The notes: generated by a model from the letters alone, not told the origin. 64,000 nucleotides of DNA from Ciona intestinalis (GCF_000224145.3 NW_004190416.2:310001-374000), one strand, 5' to 3'; shown: positions 11,101 through 22,586, counted from the first letter of the stretch. Made by a program: numbers and translations.

Positions 11101-11944
11101 ACCAAGAACACATATGCCATTCATGTTTCTCTACATTCCAGTCATCCATCACAATCACCTTTCTGACATCATCACAGCTTTCATGGCTGAAGTGAGCTGT
11201 TCCAACCAGGTAAACTTTCTCCCCGTTTGGTCCGTCTAATTCCATCACAGTACTCGGTAAGTCAAGTTCCTCAGTTTTACGATGAGTTCTTCTTATTTGG
11301 GCGGCTTGCTTGTACAGTTGAGCTGAATAAATAAATATGTTAAACCACAATGTCGTATATACAGAATTATATACAGTCACCCACAAATTTACATGGTAGT
11401 AACTTATAATCGAGCACAAGGTGCATAAAACAGAACATCCATTTTATAAATATTGTTGTTTCCTTGCAATGTGGGGATTAATAAGTGAACAAAACACTAA
11501 ACAGTCAGCACAATTAGAAAAGATCACAACATACATGACACTCTTATTTATCTCCATTTATATTTATCTGAATAAAAAATTCAAATTAAAAAACTCTTAA
11601 CTTGTGAGCGGGCATGAGGTTTATGAAAAGGTAACACCCGTGTTACAACGACTGTCATTTTCCGGCCAAGCGAAGATAAAGTTATACTCATTCAAATAAT
11701 ACAATGAAAAGAAAGGATTTTACAACAAAAAGACAACTACAATAAAAAATAACATTAACCAACCTCTCCTTTCAGCGACTTCTTCAGTTTCCTCTTCGTC
11801 CTCATCTATCCAATCGTCATCGTCGTTGTCGTCATCACCGTCGCCTTCGTCTTCTTCTTCAACTAAAGTCTCCAACGGTTCTTCCGGGTGGGAGTCAACA
11901 AAATCTTGAATCTCTTCGTTCGTTGCGGATTCCTGGTTTTCCAT
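8170..11944 (-). CDS. TRABD: TraB domain-containing protein, eight exons
   Basis: Exons: 11944-11764, 11322-11159, 10701-10561, 10248-10138, about 9648-9515, 9341-9172, 8745-8637, 8314-8170; about 384 residues. The N-terminus is very acidic (residues about 25-55, DDDNDDDDWIDEDEEETEE). The TraB domain follows: VYLVGTAHFS with the conserved GTAHxS motif, PDAVVVELCSSRV with the VxxELC motif, then LGMAPGGEFRAAL, LLLGDRPIEIT, FLTGYLQ and VVGVVGIGHTGGI with the late GxGH motif. A hydrophobic segment (LKFAAKGAVLGVVVYSVYR) near the C-terminus would anchor the protein, as in outer mitochondrial membrane TRABD proteins. The family resembles TIKI-type metalloproteases in fold; the conserved Glu and His residues are present. 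All exon phases agree except the 5' edge of exon 5, which I could not place with confidence. Confidence 0.93.
10900..11090. repeat. SINE-body-like repeat in a TRABD intron
   Basis: Contains TTGCCCAAGGACACACACG and TTGAACCCAGTGTCTCT, modules seen again near 20130-20230, 27270-27350, 29265-29345 and 33450, either orientation. It appears to be the body of a dispersed SINE family. Confidence 0.45.
11600..11692 (-). mobile_element. Family B element in TRABD intron 1
   Basis: Minus-strand copy: GGTAACACCCGTGTTACAAC followed by GACTGTCATTTTCCGGCCA. Diverged and lacking part of the left end. Confidence 0.5.
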
Positions 11945-12419
11945 TCTCGTGTATTGGTAAAAACTTCTAGCTCTTAAAAATATTCCACTATTAAACAAAG
12001 ATAATACTTAATTTCCGTTAAAAATCGAAGGATAAATGGAATAAATAAAAGATGAACCACTCAAAACTGTTGCCTAAATAAATATACAAAGTAAGCGTAT
12101 ACACATGTTTTAACAACCGCGAGATGGCGATATTGCCAAGTTTTTTTTAACGGGGATCAATAATTAAGTTTCCTAGGAAAGTCTAACAAAACCATTCTCT
12201 ATAAAACAAGCCATATTATTGTAGAAAATTAAATGCACATTTTACCGATTAATATTCCTGTAAATAGCCTATACTTTGTGAATTGGGTTAAGTATTCCGA
12301 CCGTGTTAAAATACCTTAACGGAAGCAAATAATTAAGTTTCTACATCAATCTTTAGTTAAGTTAGTTAACAATATACTTAAGCATAGCGATAAGCATGTT
12401 TATATGTTAAATACAAGGG
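11945..12419. promoter_or_regulatory. Divergent intergenic region between TRABD and the micropeptide gene
   Basis: 475 bp separating head-to-head starts. AT-rich, no recognisable repeat. By position it should hold both promoters; no specific element is claimed. Confidence 0.35.
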
Positions 12420-13108
12420 ATGTCGTCTGCAGGTGAACCAGATTTAATTAAAGGTAAGACGCATATTTTAATTTATTAATTAACAGTGCCAATAAGCTGT
12501 TTCGCCACATTCGTCGTTCGTTACTTGACTTATTATCACCTTCTATTTCGTTGGCAAGCTAACTCATGCTAATAATACGGAAGTAGGCTACTATTACGCA
12601 CCATAAAAGCTTCACACACTGATTACCCGCTTGGTTGCGACCTAATATGAGTGTAATTTTGTGAGTGGTTAAATTTTGTTGCTATTTTTGGAATGGGTGC
12701 GATTTTAGACAATCTATAGCGTACCACTAAAGATTGGAGCAAATGCAGTAACGTGTCGTGCCAAAGGAAACATACGGCCACATTATTGACCGAAACGAGC
12801 TTCGAACCGGTTACCCTCCGGTAAGAACACAATCCCCCTACCCACCGTACTACGTCGTGCGGCTACTATGTTCAAAGCTATAGTAGCCTTTCTGTTCTTG
12901 TGCATGAAAATGGTATACGTTACCATAATAGAAGTCACCAATAAAAGTTTTGTTTACTTAAACAGACCCGACCACGGCTTCGGCAGAAACGAGTTCTTTA
13001 AACAAATGGATGCTTTCAAACATGTTTTCAATCACCATTATATCGACGCTCTGGCTTGTTTTCCTGCTCGCAATTATTTATATTTGGAAGAAAAAATCCG
13101 TGAAATAA
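12420..13108 (+). CDS. Possible 58-residue single-pass membrane micropeptide, two exons
   Basis: Exon 1 (12420-12453) starts MSSAGEPDLIK and ends in the strong donor AAAG|GTAAGAC; exon 2 (12966-13108) follows a pyrimidine-rich acceptor ACTTAAACAG. Joined in phase 1 they give 58 residues: a polar N-terminus, one hydrophobic segment (about residues 35-53, MFSITIISTLWLVFLLAII) and a basic end WKKKSVK. This suits a small tail-anchored or single-pass protein with a cytosolic basic tail. It runs divergently from TRABD. A SINE lies in the intron. I do not recognise a family. Support comes only from splice signals, phase agreement and the coherent membrane topology, so a chance reading remains possible. 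Confidence 0.45.
12620..12863 (-). mobile_element. tRNA-derived SINE
   Basis: On the minus strand the head (12863-12797) reads GCCGCACGACGTAGTACGGT, then GGGTAGGGGGATTGTG and GGTTCGAAGCTCG, a good B box; the A-box-like part is TAGTACGGTGGGTAG. The body contains CCAATCTTTAGTGGTACGC and a diverged GGCACGACACGTTAC module. It is inside the intron of the micropeptide gene. Confidence 0.65.
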
Positions 13109-14752
13109 ATGCCCCATAACTGTATTATTTGATCTACAAATTCATCTATATACGTGGTTTTTACATAAGCCGAAAAGGAATCATAAAACCTACACGTAAA
13201 CATTACCGGCGTTTTAAAGATTCTATTTTAAGCGTTTAGTTTCTTCTGGTGACGCAATCCTAAACTAAAGCAAGACTCTATGTTATCACTTTTTGCACGT
13301 GCAACGTTAGTTCCTTAGTCTTTCACCGGAAGTGTTCTATAGTTACGTAACAAAGATGCTTATTATACGTGAACAACATGTTTAGTTCGGTGGGGAAAGA
13401 TGGGACACCTTTTCGTTCTATTTTCTGTCCCATTTGGTAGTAAACAAAAACCATTCACTGAATTTTAAAACTCCTTGGGGGCTATCCTCGGGGCTCCCAT
13501 AAACCGGCCGATGTTAAATGTTTAAAACACGATCAGGATATTTGGATTAAATAGGATATAATTGCTAAAGATGGCCCGTCTTCCCCCATCCCACCATATA
13601 TATTCCTACGTATTTTTGTAAATAAAGATATGATGACTCACTGTAGTGATTTCTTCCCTCAAACACAATATTTGTATAATTCTAATTATAACCCAGTACA
13701 AAGACGAACACTGGACGTGATTCCCCATTTCCAGGTCACCATATGTCGGTAGTGCAAAGAACATACAATGTCCATTTTAAAAATAGAAACACTGTTTCTG
13801 CTAAAATTAATAAATAGGATCTTTAAATATCGGGATATTTTTCTCCTAAATAGAATAAATGTATCGTTACGTAAATTCAACGCAAAATCACAAATTCGAA
13901 CGTTACCCGTATACTTTTACAGTAACATCCTTGCTTTTCATGGTTGAGGAAAACAACAAGCTGCGTTGTAAGCTAATTGTAAAACTGAACACATTAAAAT
14001 TCATAGCAGCTCTAAGCTAAAGCTACCATAGTATACTCACTTCAGTATACTATGAAGCTATACCGTAAAGTGAAAAATAAAGGATTTTCTGACTTTCAGT
14101 AAAAAGTAATGTAAAGTACGGCGGAAGTAAAATTTGATACATTTTCTTAACTACACGCTATACTCCGGCCATATATTCGAGTTTTTGCTGTCTTAAATAG
14201 AAGTTTCGCGATAATAGCCAATGTTTTAGTTGAGAAATCCAATTTACCGTTGTTTCAGGGAAATTTTAACGCCCGAAATTTAAATAATTATTGCGCCAAA
14301 ATGGCGTCTTATATCAAACATAATGTTTGATTTAATATGTATTAGTGTTTGTGCAAGAAACAACAAATAAACAAAAACAACAGAATAGGACAACAAAAAG
14401 GGTCCCGTTATGAGTCCCAAACTTTCAGGTTATAATGGTAACTACAAATAGCTTTAGGAATTTCAAAATGTGGTTTTGATATGGCTAAAACTATTGGTAA
14501 AAATCTTATTTGCAACAGCATAGCTTATTTATATTGCCAAATGAAATTTTAATATTAGTGTGTGGGTGTTGGGTAATTAGTCAACTCTGGCTTAAGTTCC
14601 AGTTACATGTCTTGTTGTTGTACCTCATCCTTGTAGAAGAAAACAATAAGAAAGAATAAAGAAAGTGTAAGAAGATATAATAACAACATTAAACAGTAGA
14701 TTGCAGTGTTATTGATAATATATTAAACAACAGTAGCTTGGTTATTATGACA
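13109..14752. other. Intergenic region with one MITE
   Basis: Follows the micropeptide stop and the receptor 3' end. One family A copy (13388-13604) is present; at 14020-14055 there is a short inverted repeat around TAGTATACTCACTTCAGTATACTA. The rest is AT-rich without a coding frame I would support. Confidence 0.45.
13388..13604 (-). mobile_element. Family A MITE
   Basis: Left end GGTGGGGAAAGATGGGACAC, right end GTCTTCCCCCATCCCACCAT; interior enlarged by about 25 bp relative to other copies. Confidence 0.7.
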
Positions 14753-17700
14753 TCACTGAGGCGAGTATCCGTTAACAATATCATTTGTTTGGCGAGCAGG
14801 TTCACCAACACTCACAGATTCTCTTGTCTCCTTGTTTTGGTAACCCACAATTTGTATATAAGAGTTTGGACGTTTCTCAGGATGCAAACATTGCTCATTA
14901 TCATGCTGTTGTGTCGTTGTTACATCATCGATGACATCTTTTAAAACAGTGACATCATCAGAAGAGTTCCTGAAAAAAAAATTTTTTTAAATAATTTAAA
15001 TAAGAATATATTTCGAACGAAAACGTCTATTTCAAAAAAGTACATTAAAGTGGTTAAACAAATATTTTAATTTATATTAATATTTACCGAGTTGTGACAT
15101 CACAATTGGTTATTGTTTCTACTTGACAAACATCTGGAAGTTCTAGTAAAAAAAAATAAATGAAATTAAATCCGATTCTAAGATGCTTTGCGGTACAGTG
15201 CTTCTAAGTGCTAATACAGTAGGGTGGGAGAAAGCGGGCACCTTTAGCACATAATATCTAAACATCCTAATTGTTTTTTTAAACAATTAACAACGGTCTG
15301 TGGGAACCGTGATGATACGGTTTTATAATTCTTTGAATGTTTTTTTGTTTACTATCAAATGGAACGATAGAATTAAATAAAAAGGTGTCCCACCTTCCAC
15401 CTTACTATATGTTTAAATAATGTTGAGTTGTTTAAATTAAGGCGTCGATTTTGTTTCTACTTTTTACACTCAAAAGTCTTACCTCGAATTAAACCAGTAG
15501 GAAACGGATCGGCTTCTTCCTCAGTGGTGGGGACAAAGAAATGTCCTTTAATTGTTTTTTCTCTACAACAAATGAATAAATGGCTTAGTTACCATTGATT
15601 GGCAGGTCAACAGCAGTAGTTGAAGGTTATAACATGGGTGTTCTGTTTCCTATATCTCGATACATTAAAGGAATGTTACAGTCGTTCTTTCTAACTTATT
15701 TATAATTGTGTTACAGGGCAACAACAGTTAGTATAACACAGGTGTTGTCAGTTATGTAATTAATACAAACAAAGAGTCATTGTTAACTCACAATAAAGGA
15801 GTGTCATCACTTTCATTACCAGCTTGAATATGATTTAGTTCATCACATATTTCCTTCTGTGAACACATAATGGTGAAAGAGTCGTTATAACACTTGTGTT
15901 CTGTTCATAAACCTTGAGCAAATTATTAGTTACAAAAATTTGCAACAAAAAGATCATAGGTCACAGTCTATAACAAGACAGTTATAATATTGTGGCTATA
16001 AAATACAAATATTAAATTAGTATTAAAAGCCATACATTAGTAGGTCTTAAAAATCTTAATTTATTTTAAAAATTTAAATAATAAAAGATTACCAAAAACT
16101 CTGGTACATCCTTGTGCACAAAAGCAGTAAAACTTTTTCTTAGATCGAAAATCAACCATGCACAAACAACAATTAAAACTGTTGTAAAAATAGTAACGCC
16201 AACACCAATAATTAAGATGAGATCTGAATGGGTGTGTTTTTCTGTTAAACAGATAAAGCTTTTATTAGGTTTGCAAAACAGTATTAATATGACTCATCAG
16301 AACATCTATATTATAAGTCGCAGTTAGCATGAAATGTATAAATACACCATGTGTGTCTGGTGTATAAGACACCTCCAAGGTGTTTGGAAAGACACCTAAA
16401 TATAACTTGTTTTATCCTCGCATGGCCAGAAAACGGCAGTCGTTATAACACAGGTGTTCTGTTTCATACACCTCGTGCCAGCTTACGAGTAACCATATAT
16501 GTTAATTTGTGGGTGAAAGGGGGATTTTTTTTCCTTTTTTTATGTATGTCTAATAATTTCGACAACCCATTGGTGGCCACTTAGTTGGAGCAGATGCTTA
16601 ACAACATACCAACCCACCTGCCTCAGTGGTAACATTAACAAAAGCTGATTCAGTGTAGTGGGAATATCCATTGGGTTTGTATTTTACTTTAATACAATAT
16701 TTTGTGCTTGGTTGTAACTTCTCCACATTAATCAATGTAGATTGTGTTGAAGCATCATCATTTGACTGGTAACATAAATGTTAGTTTACCTTTAAATATG
16801 GACTTAAAATATGTTTAAATACACAACGTTTCTTATACTCATAAAACAATGATATTAAAGTATGGCAACTTGTAATATCGGTTAAATATTCGTTTTTCAT
16901 CAAAAACATTGGGTGCACACTTTCTTGGGAGTTTTGGGAGCATTTTTAAGTAGCCTAAGGGATATTAGTACTCTGCAGTCAAGCTTCAAATATGACAAAC
17001 TGCCCTATAAGTTAGGACTAAACATTATTCAATAAAAAGATAAGCTGCGTCATATTAAACTTTGTTGGTACCGTTAATCTTAACAACCAGTAATCAAGTA
17101 ATTTCCTAAAAAATATTTGTACAAAATAATACATAACTCAAACTACCTTAGGATAAGTGTCCTTAACTGTGTTGATGGTGTTGTTCTCGGGAGTGTCTTT
17201 GTTGCACAAGTTTTTACCTTAAACAAACAAACATTTAAAAATGGTTTATTACCTACTACCCTAAGACACTTATGTTATAACTTGACAGTGAGCATGAGGT
17301 GTATAAATACACCATGTGTGTCTGATGTATAAGAAGACACCCATGTTATAACTTGACAGTGAGCATGAGGTGTATGAATACAGTGTGTGTGTCTGGTGTA
17401 TAAGACACCCATGTTATAACTCGACAGTGAGCATGAGGTGTATAAATACACCATGGGTGTCTGGTGTATAAGAAGACACCTATGTTATAACTCGAAAGTA
17501 AGCATGAGGTGCATGAATCCACCATGTGTGGCTGTTGTAAACGAACATATTCTACTCTTTAATGTAAACTAAAGCAACTAGATAATACAACTAACCTGGC
17601 AAGGGTATGATATTTGCTTCATAATATATTTTTTTAATAGATGACTGCGGAAATGGAAAAGTTAGAGCCACGTTAACACTTTCTTTTCGTATGTTCGTCA

Positions 17701-20700
17701 CTTTAAGCTTTGGTGGACTAAATGAACCTGTGACCAAACAAACAGTTTTAAATAAAAATAATAGTTGCTATTAGTACAAATATTGTAAATATATATACAC
17801 TTGGAAAGTTAGTAGTGTATATATTTGGACCTAAAATATCATGTATTTAAGGTCAAAAACCATAGTATAAACTTTTCCTCAGCTTAGTAAACTTATGAAA
17901 AAAGTGTTAGGGTGATAACGTGATAAGCCAATGCTGATTAAAATCCGTGTTCTGATGGAGTGCTACAGTGTAACATCTCACTCACTTAGAATAAAAGTTA
18001 CATTGTAAAAAAATACTTTTACTTACTATCGCCTTTGACATAAATTTCTGGTGTAAACTTGTATTTAGTTTGAATATCTTTTGTAAAGTTTCCTTGAGGT
18101 CTATGAAGAATGGCAGCAACTCTAAAATTCCCTATAATATAAACTTTATTTATCACTTGGAACACATTCGCTAATATAAGATTATTCAAAACAACAAAAA
18201 GAAGGAAATTTTGAAACAAAACAACAATCGTTAAAAAACACCTTCAACAAAAAAAAACTAATATGCAAAAAGCAAACAGCTTAGGTATCTGAATTAAATT
18301 ACATATATAGTACAATAGATTTTCTACTTATTTCTTCAAAAATTGTGGCAAAGATCATGTTTTTTAAAGAACGTAAAGAAGGGAATAAACAGCAAAACAA
18401 AAGTTAAAACAGGCTATGGGTAAAAGTAAGGAAAAGAGTCTCAGTTAAAAATACGTGGTTGTTGCACTCAACAATGAGCGTTGGTCCGAGTAACCCCATC
18501 ACTTTTAAACCTTATGGTAAACTTACAAGCAACATATATTTCCATTTAAAATACTATATTGGGTGCTAGTGAGGAATCTCTCCCCCCCTTATTTGCTAAC
18601 CACTAACCCCCAAGCCCTAGGTTAGGTGTTGATGGTTAGTGGTTATAGGGGTAAGTGGTTAGCAAATAAGGTGGGGGGGGGGAGGTTCTTCACTAGCACC
18701 CAATATTAATGATAACCTAATTAAAACAACGAAATCAGTCAAAAAACGACAGTCGTCAAAACAAACCTTTAAATTCTGGAGTTACCGATGGCGAACAATA
18801 ATGCTGATTGTCTCTCCGTATTACATCACAATCTCTGATAGCCCATATGTTTTCTTTTTGACGATTTCCACACGGTGCTACACTGTAAAACAATGTTTTG
18901 GGTTCTTTATATAATTTCTAGCTGATGTGTTTTTGTCTGTACTTTAAAAACCTACAATAAAATCCATACTACGATAAACGGAACATTTCTGTATTTTATA
19001 TAATTGCTGGGTGGTGTATTTTGGTGTTTGGTTTTTGGTGAAAGTTGGTGTTTGGGTTCACACGATTACTAATGTTTATATTGAAAACTACTTTTATACG
19101 AAGTAAAACACGCTTTGTAAAGTCTGAACATGCAGATAGCAGATAATGAGTTTTGTCTTTTTGGCGCCAAAAGTATAATTACAACGGTTGAAGCTGCTTT
19201 TAAATTTTAAACTTATTTTTCGGGGTTAAACAAATCAATGTAATTTATTTATTATCCTTACGTGACGATGCAACTACAGTCGTTGTAACACGACTGTTGT
19301 GTTTCATACACCTTGTGTCTACGAGTTACCACGTATGTAACTTCGTGACTGATCAATATATTTAGCACGATTTTATTTGTAATTATACATAGCTGACGAG
19401 TTAGATAACCCCTAAGAAACCACTGGTTTGACCGTTTACACGCCAAATATGGCACCAGTTTGGAAGTATGCTAACTACGAAACCACTTTCATACAAACGG
19501 TGTCATTTGGCAAACATTAAATATTTGGATTAAGTTTCGTGGAACCAGGTGGTCCGTATAAAGGACTGCGTAGGCGATTTGTTTGTGTAGGTCACTTATA
19601 AATAGCGGCATACTAAAGGTTTAAGACTCTAAATTATTGTACTTTGTTTTAGAGTACTATGGTTAGAGTATGAACAATGTACGAGTGACCACATGCGCAA
19701 AAACAAGTGCTTGGCAATTTAGCATTTTCCTTCTTTAGGGGCCACGACAAGGGGGAAGGGACTGGAATTTATGGCCTTATCCATTGAAAATTTAGTATTT
19801 TCGTACATTTTACAGCTAAATGGTCTTTTATTAAAACGGGAGAGGTCCGAATGCGAGGCTAGCTATGGTACTTGTGTTTATAGGCCAGTGTTTGTCCATT
19901 TCCCCACGCCAAGAGGATGTATTGACTTTTGTCGAGAGAACGTAACTGTCTTTATTACTGTGTGGCAATTTTGATTTTACGACCACAGTTATAACGTACT
20001 GTGGCTGTATTGTATTTTGAACGAATCGTTGTTGTTAATAATTCTCTAATAACAATGTTAACCACGTATCAGTGACCAATGGATTGGAGCAAATACCACC
20101 AGTGTTGTGCGGCGAACCCGAAATCTCACAGTTAAAACCTGGGCAACCCATTAGTTACCATTGGGTACAAAACATTGCGTTAAGTGTCTTGCAAAAAGAC
20201 ACACAAACCCACAGTGGTAGCAGTGACGAAGTATCTCACCAGGTATAGACTTTGTATGTGTAATTATAGCCCTTCCACCTCGTCCTCGGACTCCAATACA
20301 ACGTAACTTTAAGGTCCATAATTTCGTACATTAAATTCTTCGGGCCCTTAAATACTAAAACAAAAATTAAATTACAAGTCATAATAACATTTGGTTAGCG
20401 TTAACCTTAATGCGCATTATATTTAGAAGGGTGGGGAAGATTGGACATTTTTTTATTTTCTCGTCCTATGTGGTAGTAAACAAAGAAAAAACAATAAAAG
20501 AACTATAAATCCGAAAAAGACCGCTGTTAATTGTTTAAAACGCGATCAGGATATTTAGATATTATGTGCTAAAGGTGTCCCGTTTTCCCCACTCCACTAT
20601 AACTTTTATTTCATTAGTAATAAAGCTTGCGACAACGTACACAACCAAAATAAGTAACAATTAAACAACATTTGTTATAACACGCTTATGGTAAAATAGA

Positions 20701-21210
20701 GGTTATAAAATATATAAGGCGTAACCCGGCCAACAGTACGGCGATAAGATATATAGTTATACGTGAACGTGTGCATAAAGACACGACCCGTACAATGTAT
20801 GGACTTGTTAATACCACAAAACTTTTAAACTGCAACTAATCATATGAACAGAAAGTAAAATGAATTATACGTCGTTTTAGACTCTAATAAATCACAGAAT
20901 AGTTCAACCCTATATGTTTATGAATGAATGAATGAATGAATGAATGAATGAATGAACCACTTATTTAACAAAAATATTACCAGTTTAGCTTGATAGTTTA
21001 CAACCAGCAAAACGACAAATATTTTCGTTCCCACTCAAATGGTGAAAATGTAAAATAAACGCCAACTGAAATTGTGTCATAACCATGGCTCGTTATGTTT
21101 GTATTTAAAACCCTCTTACCTCTTCCATCCACGCGAAAATCCCTTTGGTGAACGGTGATCACTGATATTACTGACGCTAGGACGCTCAGGATAACCCAGT
21201 TACTTACCAT
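14753..21210 (-). CDS. Class II cytokine receptor-like type I membrane protein, twelve exons
   Basis: Exons: 21210-21120, 20354-20240, 18882-18767, 18131-18027, 17727-17596, 17217-17147, 16765-16618, 16241-16093, 15856-15792, 15562-15483, 15142-15088, 14969-14753. All GT-AG, phases agree; 447 residues. Residues 1-20 are a signal peptide (WVILSVLASVISVITV). D1 (about 31-140): GPKNLMYEI, then VTLYWSPRTRW, NYTYKVYTC, IWAIRDCDVI, NQHYCSPSV; the W-x3-DC and YC spacing is that of class II receptors. D2 (about 143-258): SPPKLKVTNI, then NLCNKDTP and LQPSTKYCIKVKY, the class II L-x-P-x-T-x-YC signature. Membrane helix 267-291, then VPEFLKEICDEL in box 1 position. The tail is acidic and ends YSPQ, a YxxQ motif. 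No WSxWS. Tissue factor-type or another FN3 receptor is the main alternative. Confidence 0.75.
15218..15412 (+). mobile_element. Family A MITE in a receptor intron
   Basis: Ends GTAGGGTGGGAGAAAGCGGG and GGTGTCCCACCTTCCACCTT. Intron between exons 10 and 11 of the receptor gene. Confidence 0.7.
16400..16515 (+). mobile_element. Family B element in a receptor intron
   Basis: TTTTATCCTCGCATGGCCAG, GTCGTTATAACACAGGTGTT and CTTACGAGTAACC; well preserved. A weaker relative lies at 15620-15755. Confidence 0.6.
17262..17532. repeat. Minisatellite, ~78-bp unit, about 3.5 copies
   Basis: Units contain GTTATAACTTGACAGTGAGC, ATGAGGTGTATAAATACACC and GTGTGTCTGGTGTATAAG. Each unit holds the short palindrome GGTGTATAAATACACC. 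It sits in the receptor intron between the exons ending at 17596 and starting at 17217. Confidence 0.75.
18553..18708. mobile_element. MITE with long G/C-rich inverted ends
   Basis: About 155 bp. Left arm TTGGGTGCTAGTGAGGAATC plus CCCCCCCTTATTTGCTAACC; right arm is the inverse, with GGTTAGCAAATAAGGTGGGG and CACTAGCACCCAA. The middle is a run of GGTTAG/CTAACC-type repeats. A second copy lies at 60013-60182. Located in a receptor intron. Confidence 0.7.
19240..19345 (+). mobile_element. Family B element
   Basis: Diverged copy with CTACAGTCGTTGTAACACG and GTGTTTCATACACCTTGTG, in a receptor intron. Confidence 0.5.
20429..20602 (-). mobile_element. Family A MITE
   Basis: AAGGGTGGGGAAGATTGGAC to GTCCCGTTTTCCCCACTCCA; receptor intron 1, about 75 bp from exon 2. 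Confidence 0.7.
20918..20956. repeat. (TGAA)n microsatellite
   Basis: About nine uninterrupted tetranucleotide units in receptor intron 1. Confidence 0.9.
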
Positions 21211-21325
21211 TATGGATATAAGTCTACACTCTATAGCTATAAGTCTATAGGGGGGTTGGTATTTGTTAAAACATGATTGGGAAACATGGGGTATTATGTG
21301 CTAACGGTTTCCATCTTACCCCAAA

Positions 21326-21512
21326 TACTACTGTGAGGGAAGATGGGACACCTTTAGCACATAACATCCAAATGTTCTGATCGTGTTTTGTACAATTAAA
21401 AAAGGGCTATAAAATTTGTGGGAACACGATTTTATTCTTTGAAAGTTTTTTGTTTACTACCAAAAGGGACGGTCAAAAAGACTAAAAAGGTGTCCCATCT
21501 CCCCCACACTCT
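21326..21512 (+). mobile_element. Family A MITE
   Basis: CTGTGAGGGAAGATGGGACA to GGTGTCCCATCTCCCCCACA. Confidence 0.7.
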
Positions 21513-21751
21513 TTATAACTATGACTATAAGAACGTTGTTATTTTTTACAAACACGATTAGGAAATATATGAGATATTGAGTACTTATAGCATCTATTAC
21601 CCCAACAGTATACTATATATTCTATAGACCATATTTTGCAGTTTCACTATGTGTATGGACATTAGGTTTTGTACCAAACGTACACATTAACAACTCTGCT
21701 ATAGATCGCAAGCTACCTTTTATAAGATGGTTTATATATATATAGTACGCT

Positions 21752-21928
21752 ATATATGGGTGGGGGGAAGATGGGAAATCCTTTAATTCTATTTTCTCGT
21801 CGTTTTGGTAGTAAACAAAGAACATTCAAAGTATAAAAGCAGTATTCTCACGATTTGGTAATTGTTTAAAACACGATCAGGATATTTGAATACCATTTGC
21901 TAAAGGTGTGCCGTCTCCCAACCCTTAC
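21752..21928 (-). mobile_element. Family A MITE
   Basis: GGGTGGGGGGAAGATGGGAA to GTGTGCCGTCTCCCAACCCT; right end eroded. Confidence 0.65.
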
Positions 21929-22391
21929 AATACGGCTAAGCCACTAAAACCTCGACTGCGCAACTTAAAATTCGAACAACGACTAGACTACAGTACAAAA
22001 CCTGTGTTGGCATTTCACGTTCACGACACAAAAACCAAATATTACCGCTTAACTGCAGCTGTCTAGGCTATAGCATACATTAAAGTTTTAGGCTGAGTGG
22101 CTTAAAAATATCTTATCCAAAATACAAAGGTTTGATGGACAGATCTGCAAGACAAAGACTGTAACGTGTTATGTTATACAATACGTTAAACCGTTTCGCT
22201 TCGGCCATACACGGTATAGGTTAATATGTAACTAGCCATAAGCAAACATAAGTTCTATTTTTTAAACGATGAGTTGGGATACAGGGGATTACCACGTTTT
22301 TTAGCTTATACACCACGATTGTCGCACGCTACAACTCTGCTAAAATGGAATTTCTGTATCTTTTATAAAATAATTAGAAATTGTATATTGT

Positions 22392-22586
22392 ACAGTACGG
22401 TGGGGGAAGATGGGACACCTTTTAACTCTATTTTCTCGTCCCATTTAATAGTAAACAAAAAAATTTAAAGAATTATAAAACTATATCCTCACGACTCATA
22501 TAGATCGTTATTAATTATTTAAAACACGATTTGAATACTTGGATACTATGTGCTAAAGATGTCCCAACTTGCCCCGCCCTACCAAG
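22392..22586 (-). mobile_element. Family A MITE
   Basis: CAGTACGGTGGGGGAAGATG to GTCCCAACTTGCCCCGCCCT. Confidence 0.7.

Noticed and set aside
12797-12863. Possible tRNA gene on the minus strand
   Set aside because: A and B boxes are present but the acceptor and anticodon stems do not pair convincingly, and a SINE body is attached.
17262-17532. Possible CRISPR-like regularly spaced repeats
   Set aside because: The entire ~78-bp unit repeats, with no unique spacers, in a eukaryotic intron.
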